Positions 39,843 to 53,033 of a stretch of 64,000 nt of DNA are shown in pieces; within the stretch, counting starts at the first letter, position 1, and every line of letters starts with the position of its first letter. A model generated the notes under the pieces. The model saw only the letters and a list, made by a program, of their open reading frames with translations. It made no database searches and was not told the origin of the DNA. Source of the stretch: Andrena cerasifolii (lineage: Eukaryota > Arthropoda > Insecta > Hymenoptera > Andrenidae); NCBI RefSeq assembly GCF_050908995.1, contig NC_135126.1, positions 8,556,001-8,620,000 on the forward strand. The letters run 5' to 3'. The translations under genes and the position numbers were made by a program.

Positions 39843-42800
39843 GTCAGAAGGTTCGAATGTTGCATTAGGATCTAAATTAGGTAGAGTTCGGAATGTTAGT
39901 GAACTATGATAAGGGAGGATAAGTAGATAGAAATTGGAATTTCTTGTTTAAGAGTTGATAAACGAATCCTGAGATATTTTTTAAATTTCTTAGAGTAGAT
40001 GGAAGTTGTTTAAAAAAAAATCCAGAAAGAGAAGAGAAACTTTTACAAACTTTCGTACTATTATGAAAATTCGCCCCAAATCCTTTACTTCATTATACCT
40101 ATACTTCATTCTTCGCCCCGTACGAATACCAGCCGCACGTTTTAATCAGCCAGCAGCGAAGGGAAATGGAAACTGACATGAGTGAAACTGATGAAAAATC
40201 CCTACCTTAAAGGTCAAACTTTACTGCCCAGCTTGTGGAATGGGGGACGAGCACATGGAAAACAATGAACGTAGTTTAATACGATCGCGGGCATATATAT
40301 TTTAGCCGTGCTGTTACGTTACGATCGCGTTTACGAGAGTTCCCAGTACGCAGCCAGACCATTTAACACGAATGCGCGAAAAGGGGCAATTTCAGACGCC
40401 CGCCGGGCAACTTCGATGCCGAAGTTACGAACCACGCGTGTTCCGGGATGTTTTCCACTCGTTTCGCAACCGAGAAAACAGACGAACACAACGCAAAAAG
40501 AGAGCAACACCACCAATTCGTCTACTTTGTAACAATCATAGAACAAAATATCCTACAAATCGATTTAAACAAAAAAGAAAAAGAAAACGCTTATTTCTTG
40601 AAGCTACAGAATATTACCATTCGAAAATATTGCTATGAAAAATGCGTAAGGCTATAGAAAATTCTCGCCAATTTTCTTATGATATATTAACAACAAAATA
40701 CTCTTTGAATTTAATGGTGCGAAGAAGGCTTTCGTATCAAATGAAAAATAAAGTGTCACTGCAACTTTTTACAATCGCGTTACCTCAAAATTCCATGCAA
40801 TAAAAGTGCTTTAAATAAACACAGACTTTCTATACGCATGTAAGATCAGCAGCACGTCCATCTTAACCTCCCTAAGGAGACAGTAAAGTATGCTTCCTCT
40901 GAAATTACGAAAGACTTCTTCGTGCCGATTGAACCGAAGGAGAGCGAAAGCTACGAGGCATCGATTCGATTATCGCGAATCCTGTGAAACGTGCCCTCCA
41001 TCACGGCTTCGTTAAGCCCGCCGCTGGAGCCCTACGAAATTGATTGTTCGCTTTGCAAATATAATTCGGTCCGCGCGCGAGAGCCTTGTAATTGTAGCGC
41101 GAGAACTTAATTGCTTTGCAAATCAGAGACGATAATAATGACGAAAACGTAATGTCCTCGTTACCGTGTAAATTTCGAGGGGCTGCTCTCGCCCCCGCCA
41201 AGTGTCCTATTAAATTTTGACGCGCATCATGCAATTTCCCGGCCGAATGGACCAGTTTCCTCTGCACATCGCAGGCCTGCATCGAGTGCAGGGCGCGTTG
41301 AACCCCGCGGCTTGACATCTGGATCTGCGTCATCGTGCGTTCACCATAGATTAATCTATTCAGTTGCTATGGCGATAGCTTGCACACGATTTTAGTTCGG
41401 CGCGGGGCCAATTGGCGCGGCGCGGCTATGAAAATGGAAACGAGCGTTCCCCGTCGTCGCGCTAACGAAGAGCATAGGTCTCCCGATGGTACAAATGGAG
41501 AAACAACGTCGACTATTTTCACGCCGATTTAAACGGCACAAGCTGGCGGATTTAAACGACCGGGACTCGCTGCTGCGAACAATCTCGCGCGCCTCGGATA
41601 CGATTTTACATTCCCATCTGCGCGGTGACTTCAACGCGTCAGAATTTCGCGGCCGCGTGTAATAACGGACGCGATGAACGCGACAACCGATACATCGCGA
41701 TAATAAATGGCTGGCAGCTGATAGCGGCTGGTAATCAGGGGACTCGGGGACGTTACTCTCGTGGGGTCGCAGAAGGGCTGTAAAAATTGAGTTACGCGTG
41801 GTGGTTGCCAGAGAAGATGACTAGTCAGTGAACTTGGTTCCCTGGAAATTTGAAGTTGTAGGTAGTTGATGAAAAGTGAATTTAAACACTTGGGGAGATT
41901 CCTCTGGCATTCGTCAGCTTTATTCGAAAGGATCTTCGAGTTTAATCTCGGCAACCAAATTTATAATATATTCATATTTAATTATAAGTTTTTTTTTCTT
42001 GAACAGGTTATGAAATTGACCAATAATTGTTTCACTGAAAAACAGAGTTGAATTTTGTTTATACTATTTACATTATATTTACAGTTTGTACAATGGTCTT
42101 ACCTGAAAAACAGAGAAACGGCAATAAAAGTTAATTTTCACCTCTTCTCTGTTCAGTTCATCTAACTTCTTATTAATTTTAATTTATAGTAAGTTAATTA
42201 CGGATAATCATGGATTGCACATGTGCTCTACTTCCCTATCTCTCTCTAATTTTTTATGCTCAGTCGTAATTGATACGCCACCTGTCAATCATACTCCAAA
42301 GCGCACTCAAGTTCAATTAAAGAGGATGTTTTCTCTTTACATATATATATATATTAAAAATACTGAATCTGAATACTGAATGATTTTAGTTGTCCGAATG
42401 ATAATTATCGGAGCTGTATTGGTTGGATTTTACAAAAAGATTGTGCGCAGCATTATCTCGTAAGCGTTGGCGAGCCAGAGAGCATAAATCACGTTCGAGG
42501 CAGTCAAAGGAGATGGTTGGGACGAGAAATGTCGACGAGATCTCGTCTTAATGAAATGCTCCAGGCCTCGTCGGAGGTTGATGGCACAATATCTGGAGAT
42601 ATTACACCTGGGAGGAGACTGGACAAGGAAGAAGAGAGAAATCTGCAGAATGTTCAAAGCAATCACGTCGGAAATTGGTGGGGCAATTTCGACCTATTTT
42701 TCGTGAAATTGATACAATTCTTGAAGGGGTCTCTTGACATTCGCATTCTTTTTTATTCCTTTACGAGCTCTATAATCGTAATGTTTCCAAATAGCAATTT

Positions 42801-45646
42801 CACACCAAGTTTCTCGGCCACCTTCGTTAATGAAAAAGCTACAGAATTAATTTTGCAAGCTTCATATGCAGCATAAAGCAGATGTGCAGTGAAGAAAGTA
42901 ACCCAGAACCAAGTGTCGAAAATGCCTATGGTGGAGAGAAACGAAGGGAATTATAGAACTGGTATAGTTTTGAATGAGAAACAGGTGAGAAGTTTCAATT
43001 GTTATCCTCCAAACGACGGGGATGGCTTATTAAAACTAGAAGACGGATTAGTCGAGCACGATTAATTGACAACGGCTGTGAAAGAATCAGAAATGGCCGC
43101 GACTTTCCCGACGGATACCCAGTTATCCACGCGAAATGATTACGCTCCAAGTTTACCGGGACTGCCTTCTGGCGAGGCGAGGCCTGAAACGCGCAAAGTG
43201 AGATATATTGATCTGCCGTTCATTACTACTCCTGTTAGCAAGATCCCTCGATCCTAAGCGATCCGCTCCGAAGGCTGGCCTGTTTTCATTTAGCGCGACC
43301 CAGCGGTCAGATTAAACACCTAAAGAAATTAAAAATTGCTTGGAGGGAGAATTGATGAGCGCTTACGAATACCATCAGTGCATTCCTGGTAAGATGAAAG
43401 GCATTTATCTTAAGGGAGCTGTAATTTCACCTTCTCCTTGACTTAATCTTCCTCTGGGGGGGGGGGGGCAAGATGCTTTTTTTACTGCAATTTTGTTCTT
43501 CCAGATTTTTCATTTTCTTACATACCTTTATACAAGTCTGTATTTGTTAAAAATTCTCGTACCAATCTGGCATTATCAATATAAGATTCCAAGAATCACT
43601 CACAATTGAACGATCCCATATATTCCTAATGACTTTGAATCAGAAGACTCGAGATTTTCATTGAGACGAAGATACCAGCTGCAGGACCAGCATCCAAGAA
43701 ATTACGTAAACGTGCCCCAAGGCTGCGTGTGTCTCTGACTGCGGATAGTATAAAATAAAAGGATCCAGAAGGTATCTAAAAGTGACTTTTGATAAATTGA
43801 AGACGTTTAATTTCGCGCTCACGTGCCTGCGCGTCTCAATCCCCGATATTCGCTTCCAGGACACGTTGTCGAATCGCTTCGAATTGCCATCGGTCGTCGA
43901 ATTACTGATCGAGATAACGTCGCCCCTTCCCGCCATCTCTTACGAACAGAATCACTATTTTTCAGCATTTCGATTAACGAAATGAAAGGCAGAGAACGCC
44001 AGTGGAAATATTTTGAGGGATCTTGAAGGAAGTTTTATTTATAACTTGCTTCTCGTTCCAAGTCTCATTCGATCCGTGAGTCTTGAAATGACAAAGTCAC
44101 CATTCCATAATTATGAATCCTGTAGCTGTATTTTTGTGCGAATCGCTGGAAATTTCCGTCAGAACGAAACGTCGTCTCGTTCTAAATTTTCGTTCCAACT
44201 CATTAATGAAAAGTATACCTACGATTCAGCAGCGAAGCTGCTCGAAGCCTCTTACGGCTACAAAAGCCAAAGTTTTAAGTGTAAAGTTCGACGCTTAAAA
44301 GTTCGGACTGTCCATGGCCTGACGTTCAAGACTCGAGTAGAGAATTACGAGTTTTTAATTCGACTATCATCGGCCACGTTCTGATAAACTGTCATCGTGA
44401 CGGTGGAAACTCAACGGCGATAAGGAACGAATTCTGCAAGAAAGCTTTTAACGGAGTTATTCCAAGATGTAGTTCGAACGAATTTGAGAAACACTGAACC
44501 AGTTGGATCGAACGGATAAAATAGGGGAGAGTCACGAACGACTGAATATTATTCCTTCCAACAGCGATAATGCCAGGGCTAGCCCAAGAAATCCTCTTAT
44601 CTTCGTATCTTCCGATCCCTATCCCTTTCTCGAGAGTTTACTGATCCTACATTTTGATTTTCAGTCACGTCGCGAGCACGCAAACAATCGATGCTTCCTT
44701 CTAAGTAGTTCCCGCGAGTGCAAAGTTCCGCGATTGTGATCCAAGTAGCGGAATTACATACTTTGAAAAAGGCGACCAGGAAACGTTAATACTCTGAATA
44801 TTCAATGGCAAAGTGGTGTGGGGGAAAGGTAAAGTGAGATGGTAAGAATTTTATCTTCGCGTCGCTCCCAGGTATTATAAGAAATGAAAAATCTCATATT
44901 ACCCCAACAAAAGCAATTTATGAAGCTACTAGGATATCACCTGACCTCTAGTGGCTATTTTTTAAGCAATTATATGGCTCCAGGTCTCTCATATATTTTT
45001 TAAAATCCCGCCCCCTTTTCGGCAGTATGTATGTCACAGAAGCTATCACACTTCGCAGGCTCGCGTTTCTTTGAAGAATTTTTTTAATCTACCCCACGCT
45101 GTGATAAATCCGTAAGAACGAAAAGTTTCGCTCTACTTTGAGGAACAATTCTTTCGTAAGCGTCGGTGCTTCTATTCCCAGTGGCATAACCGTGGAACAC
45201 ACTGTACACCGAACTCGTGGGTGGAGCTTCGAAGAGAAACGAAGGCGCTACACCCCGCATCTATCGCGAAAAACTTGCGCCAGTGGATTTAGGAATACCT
45301 GCGTATTGGACCGCGCCGTGTAAGCGGAAGAGGTGCGTGCAAATCCGGAAGATTCCTCTGTGGAGTCAGCGAAATAAAAGTGCTCCAAGGGGACTCTAAC
45401 TTTGAAGTCACTCGAATCCATCGGTAGCACGAGTTTGTGGAAGCTTTCACTGAGAAACCAATCGATTGGGATAAATAGAGTATGGGATTTCGAGTGGATC
45501 TGTACAGAGTGGTAATAATGTAAAGGATTTCATTGTAGGCATCGGCGCATGCGGCAACTCTCCTTAGTTCCATTCGCATGACGAGGAAGTTCCTTTCAAT
45601 CATTTTTCTCAATGAGAAAATCTTATTTCACACGATGCGATGGGGC
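39843..45646. other. Non-coding stretch, no supported gene
   Basis: No supported exon. Contents noted are an AT dinucleotide run at 42339-42354, a 13-nt poly-G at 43456-43468, and AT-rich tracts at 40540-40850 and 41940-42190. Open frames on the plus strand at about 42517-42876 and 44013-44384 have no splice context or recognised motif. Confidence 0.5.
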
Positions 45647-45650
45647 TTAA

Positions 45651-46367
45651 GGGGAGGTTCCGGTGTAAAAATCGATTTTTTTTTTTTCGAATATTTAACC
45701 TATTAGGGATATATGTTTAAAAGGATATTTTGAAATTCATAAAATTTCCAAAGTTATAAGCATTTGAGTAGCGGCAAATGCGGTAACAACCGGCCACTTG
45801 GCGCTGATGTAAAACTTTAAACGCGTTTTTCTCGAAACAGTGTTCTGAAAATCGGTGGGACCTGTATCTCCAAAAGTTATTACCCGATTCGACTGAAACC
45901 TTGTTCATTTTGAAGAATATACTTCTAGCTAGGGGGGAAACCAGAAAAAATTAAAAAAATTGAAAATTTATAAATTATAAAGGCGTTGAAAGGACGAAAA
46001 ATATAGTGAAAAGGTGATTTCAAACTTCAAGTGTCGTTATTTTCTAAGAAATGTCATTTTTGTAATTTTTTCTGCTTTCCCCCTAGCCAGAAGTATATTC
46101 TTCAAAATAAAAAAGTTTCAGTCGAATCGGATAATAACTTTTGAAGATACAGGTCCCACCGATTTGGATGAATTTTTTTACGCCTCGAATTTAACGACTC
46201 CTCAGTGCGGTCTGCAAAGATTAATTATAAAACAAAAAATATATTTCTATAACTTAAAACATCGTTAATACAATGCAAAAAGTTCCATTAAATTATATAT
46301 AGTAGTTTTCCTTTAATTAATTCCTAAAGATCACCTATTTCGATGGACTCTAGACCGGAACCTCCCC
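45651..46367. mobile_element. TTAA-flanked 0.7-kb MITE
   Basis: Terminal inverted repeats GGGGAGGTTCCGGT occur at both ends, and TTAA flanks the element on both sides (45647-45650 and 46368-46371). TTAA duplication is the hallmark of piggyBac-type insertion, but the same bases also contain TA, so a TA-inserting family is not excluded. A second, inner inverted repeat of about 88 bp (45852-45940 with 46076-46162) covers TCGGTGGGACCTGTATCT and its complement. There is no transposase frame, so the element is non-autonomous. Confidence 0.8.
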
Positions 46368-46371
46368 TTAA

Positions 46372-49300
46372 ATTGGTATCCGCGGGTATCAGGCAACCCT
46401 GGCAGAAGATCGTAGGGAATTAAACAGAAACGTGTTTCTTGAGTGACACTCCCAATTTACTTCCCCATGATTTCAGTAACATCAGGTTCGCTGTCGAGCA
46501 TTCGAAAGCTTCTCGATTTTCCGCTGACGTAATCGCAGAAGTTACAGAGTAACGATTAGGTACCTTGTCACACCGATGCAGCGTGTGAGAAGAATGGTGA
46601 GTACCTATATGTTACCCGTAATTTCTACGCGCGCACATGGAATTCATCAAATATTTGCGAACTGGCAAGTGTTGGAATGCTGGAGGTGTAAGCTCCTTGT
46701 GTATGGTTAAAACTGTGGGAACAGAGACTGGTGTTCTCATCAAGCCTCCAAGTGGAAGTACTACGGTGACCTTGTAATTAATGGCTACTGTACAAGCAAC
46801 GGAATTGCTTTTCGCCCGGGATATGCCAGAGTTTAGCAGACCCTGTCTTAAATGTGAGGATGTTGGAAAATACTCAGACTCGTATACAACAAAAATTAGA
46901 TATTAATTCAATTGTTATAAGATGGCGTTTTACTCTATCTCATAAGACAGCTTTCGATCTACCTAATTTTCCAGTTGAATAGATATACATACACAGTAGG
47001 TGAACAATATCAGTTTCCCCTAAATGCCTGAAAACTGCAAAGCTACTATATTTCTCATTCATTCGCAAAGGCGTCACTTTAATGCTGCTGACGTAACAAG
47101 ACTCCTCAAAATCCTTTAAAAATCGAGCGATGCCAATCATCTTATCTATCTCGAGCAAAGATGGTAGGTAGAAGGGATATAAAGTTTTATAACAACTGCC
47201 GTAAAAGCGCCGTAAAAGATTTTACTGATTCTTTAACGATTGCCTGGAAATCCTTGCCGAGGACGAGGAAACTTAACTCAGCGAGCAGAAGGGGAAGTCC
47301 TCGAGTAGGTAGTTCAGAACTTTCATTCTGGTCATCAGTAATCAAATGTTACGATGAATTACGTCGACCTTTCCATCGCGTTGTCGACCTTTCCCATTGT
47401 CACCAAGCTGCGGTGAAAAATATTTCCAAGATTTCACAGCAGTTTTTTCCCTCAGACTAGTGTGTTCTAAATTAGCGTGTGCGTTTAGCTACAAGTGGCA
47501 GTCTACTGGCTAGATCGAGAATCTATATCCACGTAGTCGCTACCCTTCGAACTTCATCAGCACCTGAGCAGACGGCCGCTTGCTCAGGCTGACACATCTG
47601 CTGCCGAAGTGCATTAATTGATTTAGCTTCTACGCCGCAGCGTAACGTCCCTGCCGCCACGGTCGCCTTGTCGCCAAAATTCGCTGGCACCTGTTCGCGA
47701 GCCCGTTGATTCGCGGACAAACACGGGTTAATTCGATTTTTGCGCCGAGTGTGACGCGTAATCGTCGTCATTATTACGTCCCACTCACCATCGCTCGTGA
47801 TACTATCATGGAACTTGTACTGACTCGCTTTAATCGAGTTCCATTCTTTTTACGAACATGAGATTTAAATATAACGCATTAGAGATTTAAATATAAACTA
47901 ATCAGAAGTAATGTTAGGCCGTGAAAATAAGAGCCGCAAATTCTAAGAATAAAATTGTCTATAATAGTAAGTCACGAAGAAATTTCTGAGTTGCTGTACA
48001 TTTCCGACTTGGCAAAGTTCCACTTTGGCGAAGTGGTGAATTGAAAGAGGACGATTCTGGTGCTTCTAAATTTGTTTTTCGACTGGAAAATTTACTTACA
48101 CCGGGCGGTAGTTGGTTGCTGGTGGCATCCCAGTGATTTCATTGCTGAAGTGTGTAAGTGGATTTACAGCCTCGGTGCCAACACCTTTTAGCAACTTTTA
48201 CTACCGACAGGATTATCTGCTTAACTGCGCTGTAATTGAATAGCACGGTTTCGCGTGTAGCTAGAGTGTGCGCACGTGTGAAACAGAAATAGGGTGCAGC
48301 GGTGAGTTCTGAATAGAGGGAGCGAATTTGAAAACGAGCAAGAATTTCGGGCCGCGGACGACTTCTGCTGTTTCCAATACGATGGAATTATCTCATTAAC
48401 AACGTCGTGCCTCGGCCCAGCGCTTCAAAATTACAATCCAATTTGTGTGAGTCTCCTTTTAATGAGCGAGATTGAGGTTACTCCACTGGAGGCTTCACAT
48501 ATATAGCGACTCGTAACAGCTTTCTTACGAGTCGCTATATTTCAGACTCAATACGTAAAAACGCGTTAAAGTGCAGATTGATCGCTTCTCTAGAAGCCAA
48601 AGAGTTGAACGAATAGCGTCATCAAGATCCTAAAAAAATTAAATATGACTAAATCAGTAGTCGTAGTATTTACTCCCAAAAATAATTTTGCTTCCTTCTT
48701 TGTTATTTTCCCATGAATAATTATGTGGTTGGTCTCTGACAACGACGAAAACCATTTCTCATGACTTCAGTTTTCCACCCAATTTTCAGCAAATATTGTC
48801 TTAAAGCAAATATCCACCAGTTTTCCTAAATCAGCATAAAATTCTCAACATATTCCGTTTATTCTGATAAAACAAATACCAGTGTTAGTTTTAATAGCCA
48901 TTTTACGTTAAGTCGATCGACAGTCCCCTGCAATTATTACAATAGGAGATGAAATTTGATGGAAATCAGTGGGTCGCGACAAAAGTCACAATTGATTCAC
49001 CCCCGAAATATTCACTCGAAAACACGATCACCAGAATTTCACAGGCACGCTCCACCCTGGCCATCGGTGCAGCTTTAATTTGTTTACTCGCTGAACCAAG
49101 CGCTTGATCCGCGTCCGACAGCCTCCGGGAACAACCATGGGGGATTAGTCGATCCGAGTACACTCGAACACAGCGAAAGGAGGAGAAGACGCGTAGCAAC
49201 ACAGTACATAGGAAGATAAATTGAAAGAGGTGCAGAATCGGATCTGGGAAATCGAAAGAAAATTTCCAGCAATAACCAGAGTGCACGCGGAGAGAATGAC

Positions 49301-50143
49301 GGCTGATGATCGAGATATCCCTCCAAACCGCTTCGTTCACTCGAAAGCTACCCGCGGGTAATCGAATAAAGAGGAACTTCGAAAACTCCAAAGTTCGTCA
49401 ATCCTCCGATCGTAATTGCCCTGCAGATGGAATTAGAAGTTGCAGCCGGCACTTAACGATATTAGCGACGAGGCTCCGCCGCGGGATTGCTTTCCCGTGA
49501 AAACGTGTGACACGAAGGAAACGGGAGCGCAGCGAATCCGATTTCGATCGGAGCCTCGAGTGAAGGAGTTGACGAAAAAGCGAGGTATTGGCGGCGCGGT
49601 GATTCGGTAAATTTAATCAACCAACGATATCGCGCGCGGCAGCGTGCTAGCCATAGCGGTGCATCGGACACGAGCGTTTCCACGGAATACGAATTAATTG
49701 AGGCTGCGATATTTCGTGGACGATGCTGGCACGAACCACGCGGAATTAGTGGACACGCGGCGTAGGCGCTAGCAGGCGTGTGTGGGACGGATGTGTCGAA
49801 TGTTCGTTAATCTGTCACTGGGCTCTCAATTAGCGCGCGTCGTGTAATTAGCCCGAAAAACTAGACACAAATAATTCTGGAAAATCGGAGGTGGGATGAT
49901 TGAGCTGGTTGCAGCTCAAATTGAAATTTCTTTTTTATAACAAGCGATAGATGCCCTTTACATGCATAGTGTACTTTTATATCTAAAATTTAAACAGAAA
50001 TTTCATTCTTCTCTGGAAAAAATCTCTCACCGAAGTGATTTTATTTAGATTTCAACTGGATTTTCGGAGCATGCTGGCCAGAGGTATTTTTACGCGACAC
50101 ATTTTATATAGCACACTTTTCTAGAGCGCCTGGTGGAGCCAGG
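46372..50143. other. Non-coding stretch
   Basis: No supported gene. A minus-strand frame at about 47771-47523 has a coding-like codon pattern and four cysteines but no splice support (see findings). A perfect hairpin lies at 48501-48540. Open frames at 48966-49391 (minus) are overlapped by alternative frames and not recognised. Confidence 0.5.
48501..48540. repeat. Perfect 16-bp-stem hairpin
   Basis: ATATAGCGACTCGTAA (48501-48516) is followed by an 8-nt loop and its exact complement (48525-48540). There are no mismatches. It could be a tiny foldback element or a structured RNA stem. It has no poly-T tract and is not a bacterial terminator. Confidence 0.9.
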
Positions 50144-50222
50144 CAGAGATGGACAAACAATTATTTGAAATAAAAATTTGTGTACGGAATTATTATTTCA
50201 AATAATTCTTTACCCATCTCTG
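50144..50222. mobile_element. 79-bp hAT-like MITE
   Basis: Terminal inverted repeats start CAGAGATGG(A/G). The arms run about 29 bp, through AATTATTTGAAATAA. An 8-bp target duplication with one mismatch flanks it: GAGCCAGG (50136-50143) and GAGTCAGG (50223-50230). The terminal CAGAG and the 8-bp duplication fit the hAT superfamily. The element is almost entirely inverted repeat, with about 20 bp of loop. Confidence 0.85.
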
Positions 50223-50230
50223 GAGTCAGG

Positions 50231-52762
50231 TAATGACGCTCAGATGTCGAGGGAAACGTTTGCACAGTGATATTTAAGAGTATGAGGCGAAAAGAAATTG
50301 TGTGATGTACGGGAGACGATAGTTGAAAGCCAAGAGACAACGTTTGATATTTTCTCTGAATCCTGAGTAGAGAAGCCACTGGGTCTGTTAATTTTCCTTC
50401 TTATTATTCAAGTCTGTATCTGCGTGCTTTCGACGACATTATTGACGATGTTAATCAAACCCCGTGTCCCGTTTTACTAGGAATTAATTAAAAGTATAAA
50501 TAGTCGAATCGATGGACTGCTATCGATTGCGAGCTCTTAAGTCTAATTAATGCTTGCTGCTGGCGACGCACCCCTGGATTACTGAACAATGAATACGCGC
50601 ACCGAATTATGTCGAACAATCTGAAGCTGCATGGAAAGCTGCACTCCGCGTTTTCCTGTGTAATACAGACTTGTCGATACTATCATCCTGTAGCGTGCAT
50701 CGACAGCGTTTCAGAGATCCTAACATCTCAATGGCTTGAGAGAACCATGACTTGCGACTTCAGTTTAATCTGGTATACTACAAGTGTAACGAATTCCTAT
50801 GAAACTAATTAGTATGCTATCTACAGGTTGTAATTCCTGCTGGTATTACAAACACCCAGCCGCATATTAGTTGTAAGAGTACGTATGCCAGAGGCCGGAG
50901 ACTAATTAGTCTAATAAAAGTTTCGTTTCCTATAATGGTGCTTCCCAGAGCCGTGCAAGAGGTAACCACGGGGTGTAACAATGAATCGAAAATGTGGAAT
51001 AGAATTTGTTTCGTAGAAAACTTTGTTCTTGAGAAAATTCGTTTTTGCAGATGCAAGTAACTAGCCAAGTGTTTTTATTGTAACTTTGCAAATCCTCCTG
51101 CATCTTTTTTAATCCTACATCTAACTTCACACATACCAGCATAAAGAAAATTTATTTATAGGCACCCACAAACTCAGCCAGTTAGACAAAGCACAGAACA
51201 CAGTGGTTCAATTAATAAACCATCTTTATAGATTATATCCTCGCCCTGGGCACCACCATCCCGTGTCCCCCCGCAATTAGCATAAATTACTTCGCGTTAT
51301 TAATCTACGCGACATCAATCGTTACCTCGAAAAGGCGATACAGTGTGCAGTCGATAACGAACAATTGCCAACACGGCGGTCGTCGCCGGGGGTGTCTATC
51401 TATTTCTGTCTGGTCGGCTAATTCATCGAATAAACCCTGCAAGTGGTTTCCAACAGGCCATCGATCACAGACGGATCGCTCTATTAGCGGCTAATTAAGC
51501 CTATCAACTAGTTGGCCCGATAACTTCTCGGCATCCGGGAATTTGCCATTTAAGTGTGCCCACGTCGATCCAATATTCGTTAGCTCGGTGACCATGACCG
51601 TGGGCTAGATCCCCCTTTGGTAACTCCCCCGGCACCATAATCAAATTTTACACTCAATCCCAGCGTTCCAAGCGCACGAACAAACTAAATAACCTTCGAT
51701 CTGATTCGAAAATCAAGCGTGTAGCGAGCCGTGGCGATCCACGTGTCCTTTCCACCCGTCTTCCGTCTGCGTGCACAAACGGAGGGTGAAATTCAGTTGA
51801 AACTACCCCTTCGTCGTGCAGTCGGTTCTCGTGCAAGTAACGAACCGAGGTAATTGAAAAATTAGACGCCAGCGAAGCTGCAACCGTCGTTCCCAGGCAA
51901 GGAATAAGCGGCATTAATTCCCATGACGTTGTTCACCGCGACTTTTCCCTTCATCCATTTCGGCGGGTTTGCAAGAACGCCGCGCGATCCGACGTCGTCA
52001 ACCGGCGTGGGCGGAGACAGCTTCGTTTACTACGATTCTTGAATAACAATCAGCCGCTGGCGGGTAAACAAACGTGGCTGCGGTAAATTGACGACGAATA
52101 CTGGAAACCTCGCTCTCGGAGCGTGCGAATCAAGACTCTACGTTGCGTTTGATGTTTTAGCATTTAGCGTTTCATAGTTGCTAGGATACCTGATTGAAGA
52201 CATTTCTTGGAAGGAAAATTTCTGACGATGAGGAGCACTAAATTAATATTTCATACTGTACATGTCTCTATAGAAATAGTATTTTAAATGTCCCTATGTT
52301 TCTGGTGGTGTAAAAGTATTCAATCAGTGTTTTATCTACTGGGGTAAATGGTAAGATGTTGGGAGAGCGAGCTTCATCTTACACGTTAACAGAAGTTCAA
52401 GGACATAGGCATTGATTGCAAAAGTTTTAGATGAGGATGGATAGTTGTGAAGTGTAAGGAATGGAGGAGATACAACGGATTAGAGGTGATTGATTAAAGC
52501 TTAATAGAAAGGGTATACGAAGTTGAATATAGTTGAGAGTGTAACGAATATCCCAGATAATTTTCGAAGCTTTCCTTTGTGTTAAACGAACAGTTGTTTC
52601 AGACAGGAGTTTGATTATATTGTCCAGTTCCATTAAAAAAAAGAGAGAAAATCTTCGTAGCCCCTGAAGAAATGAAAATTACAGAAACTAGACACTCGAA
52701 GTGTTAACTTTTTATTCAGGACGATTTGCAAAGAAAAGCCTGTACAATTTGTGATAATGCGA
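50231..52762. other. Non-coding stretch, nothing recognised
   Basis: Short open frames on both strands show no family resemblance and no consistent splice signals. The segment becomes more AT-rich after about 52140. Confidence 0.5.
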
Positions 52763-52764
52763 TA

Positions 52765-53004
52765 GGGTGGATGCACCATTTGTGGCCACTTTAAGGTATT
52801 GTACCAGTTTTGGTCACTTCTTAAAAAATATAATATTTTTCCCTGTAAGCAATAAATGTAACCATATATTTCCGGCGGTAAACTAAACAAAATATTTATG
52901 GTGTGAAATTCTCCACATAATAATGGTCTGCAAAAAATTTAAAAATAAAATAATTATGCACATGGCCAAAAACAGTGCAATGACCACAAACGGTACATCT
53001 ACTC
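52765..53004. mobile_element. TA-flanked 240-bp MITE upstream of the decayed gene
   Basis: Diverged terminal inverted repeats read GGGTGGATGCACCATTTGTG at the left and GAGTAGATGTACCGTTTGTG on the other strand at the right, and continue for about 45 bp. TA lies immediately outside both ends (52763-52764 and 53005-53006). The interior is AT-rich. The right end lies 30 bases before the ATG of the decayed open frame at 53034. Its sequence divergence suggests an older insertion than most others here. Confidence 0.6.
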
Positions 53005-53033
53005 TAACTTGTATAGGCAAAAATATAATAATA

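Noticed and set aside
42517..42876. 119-residue plus frame with a plausible ATG at 42529
   Set aside because: The N-terminal third looks coding-like but the rest is low-quality. No splice signals or family resemblance support it.
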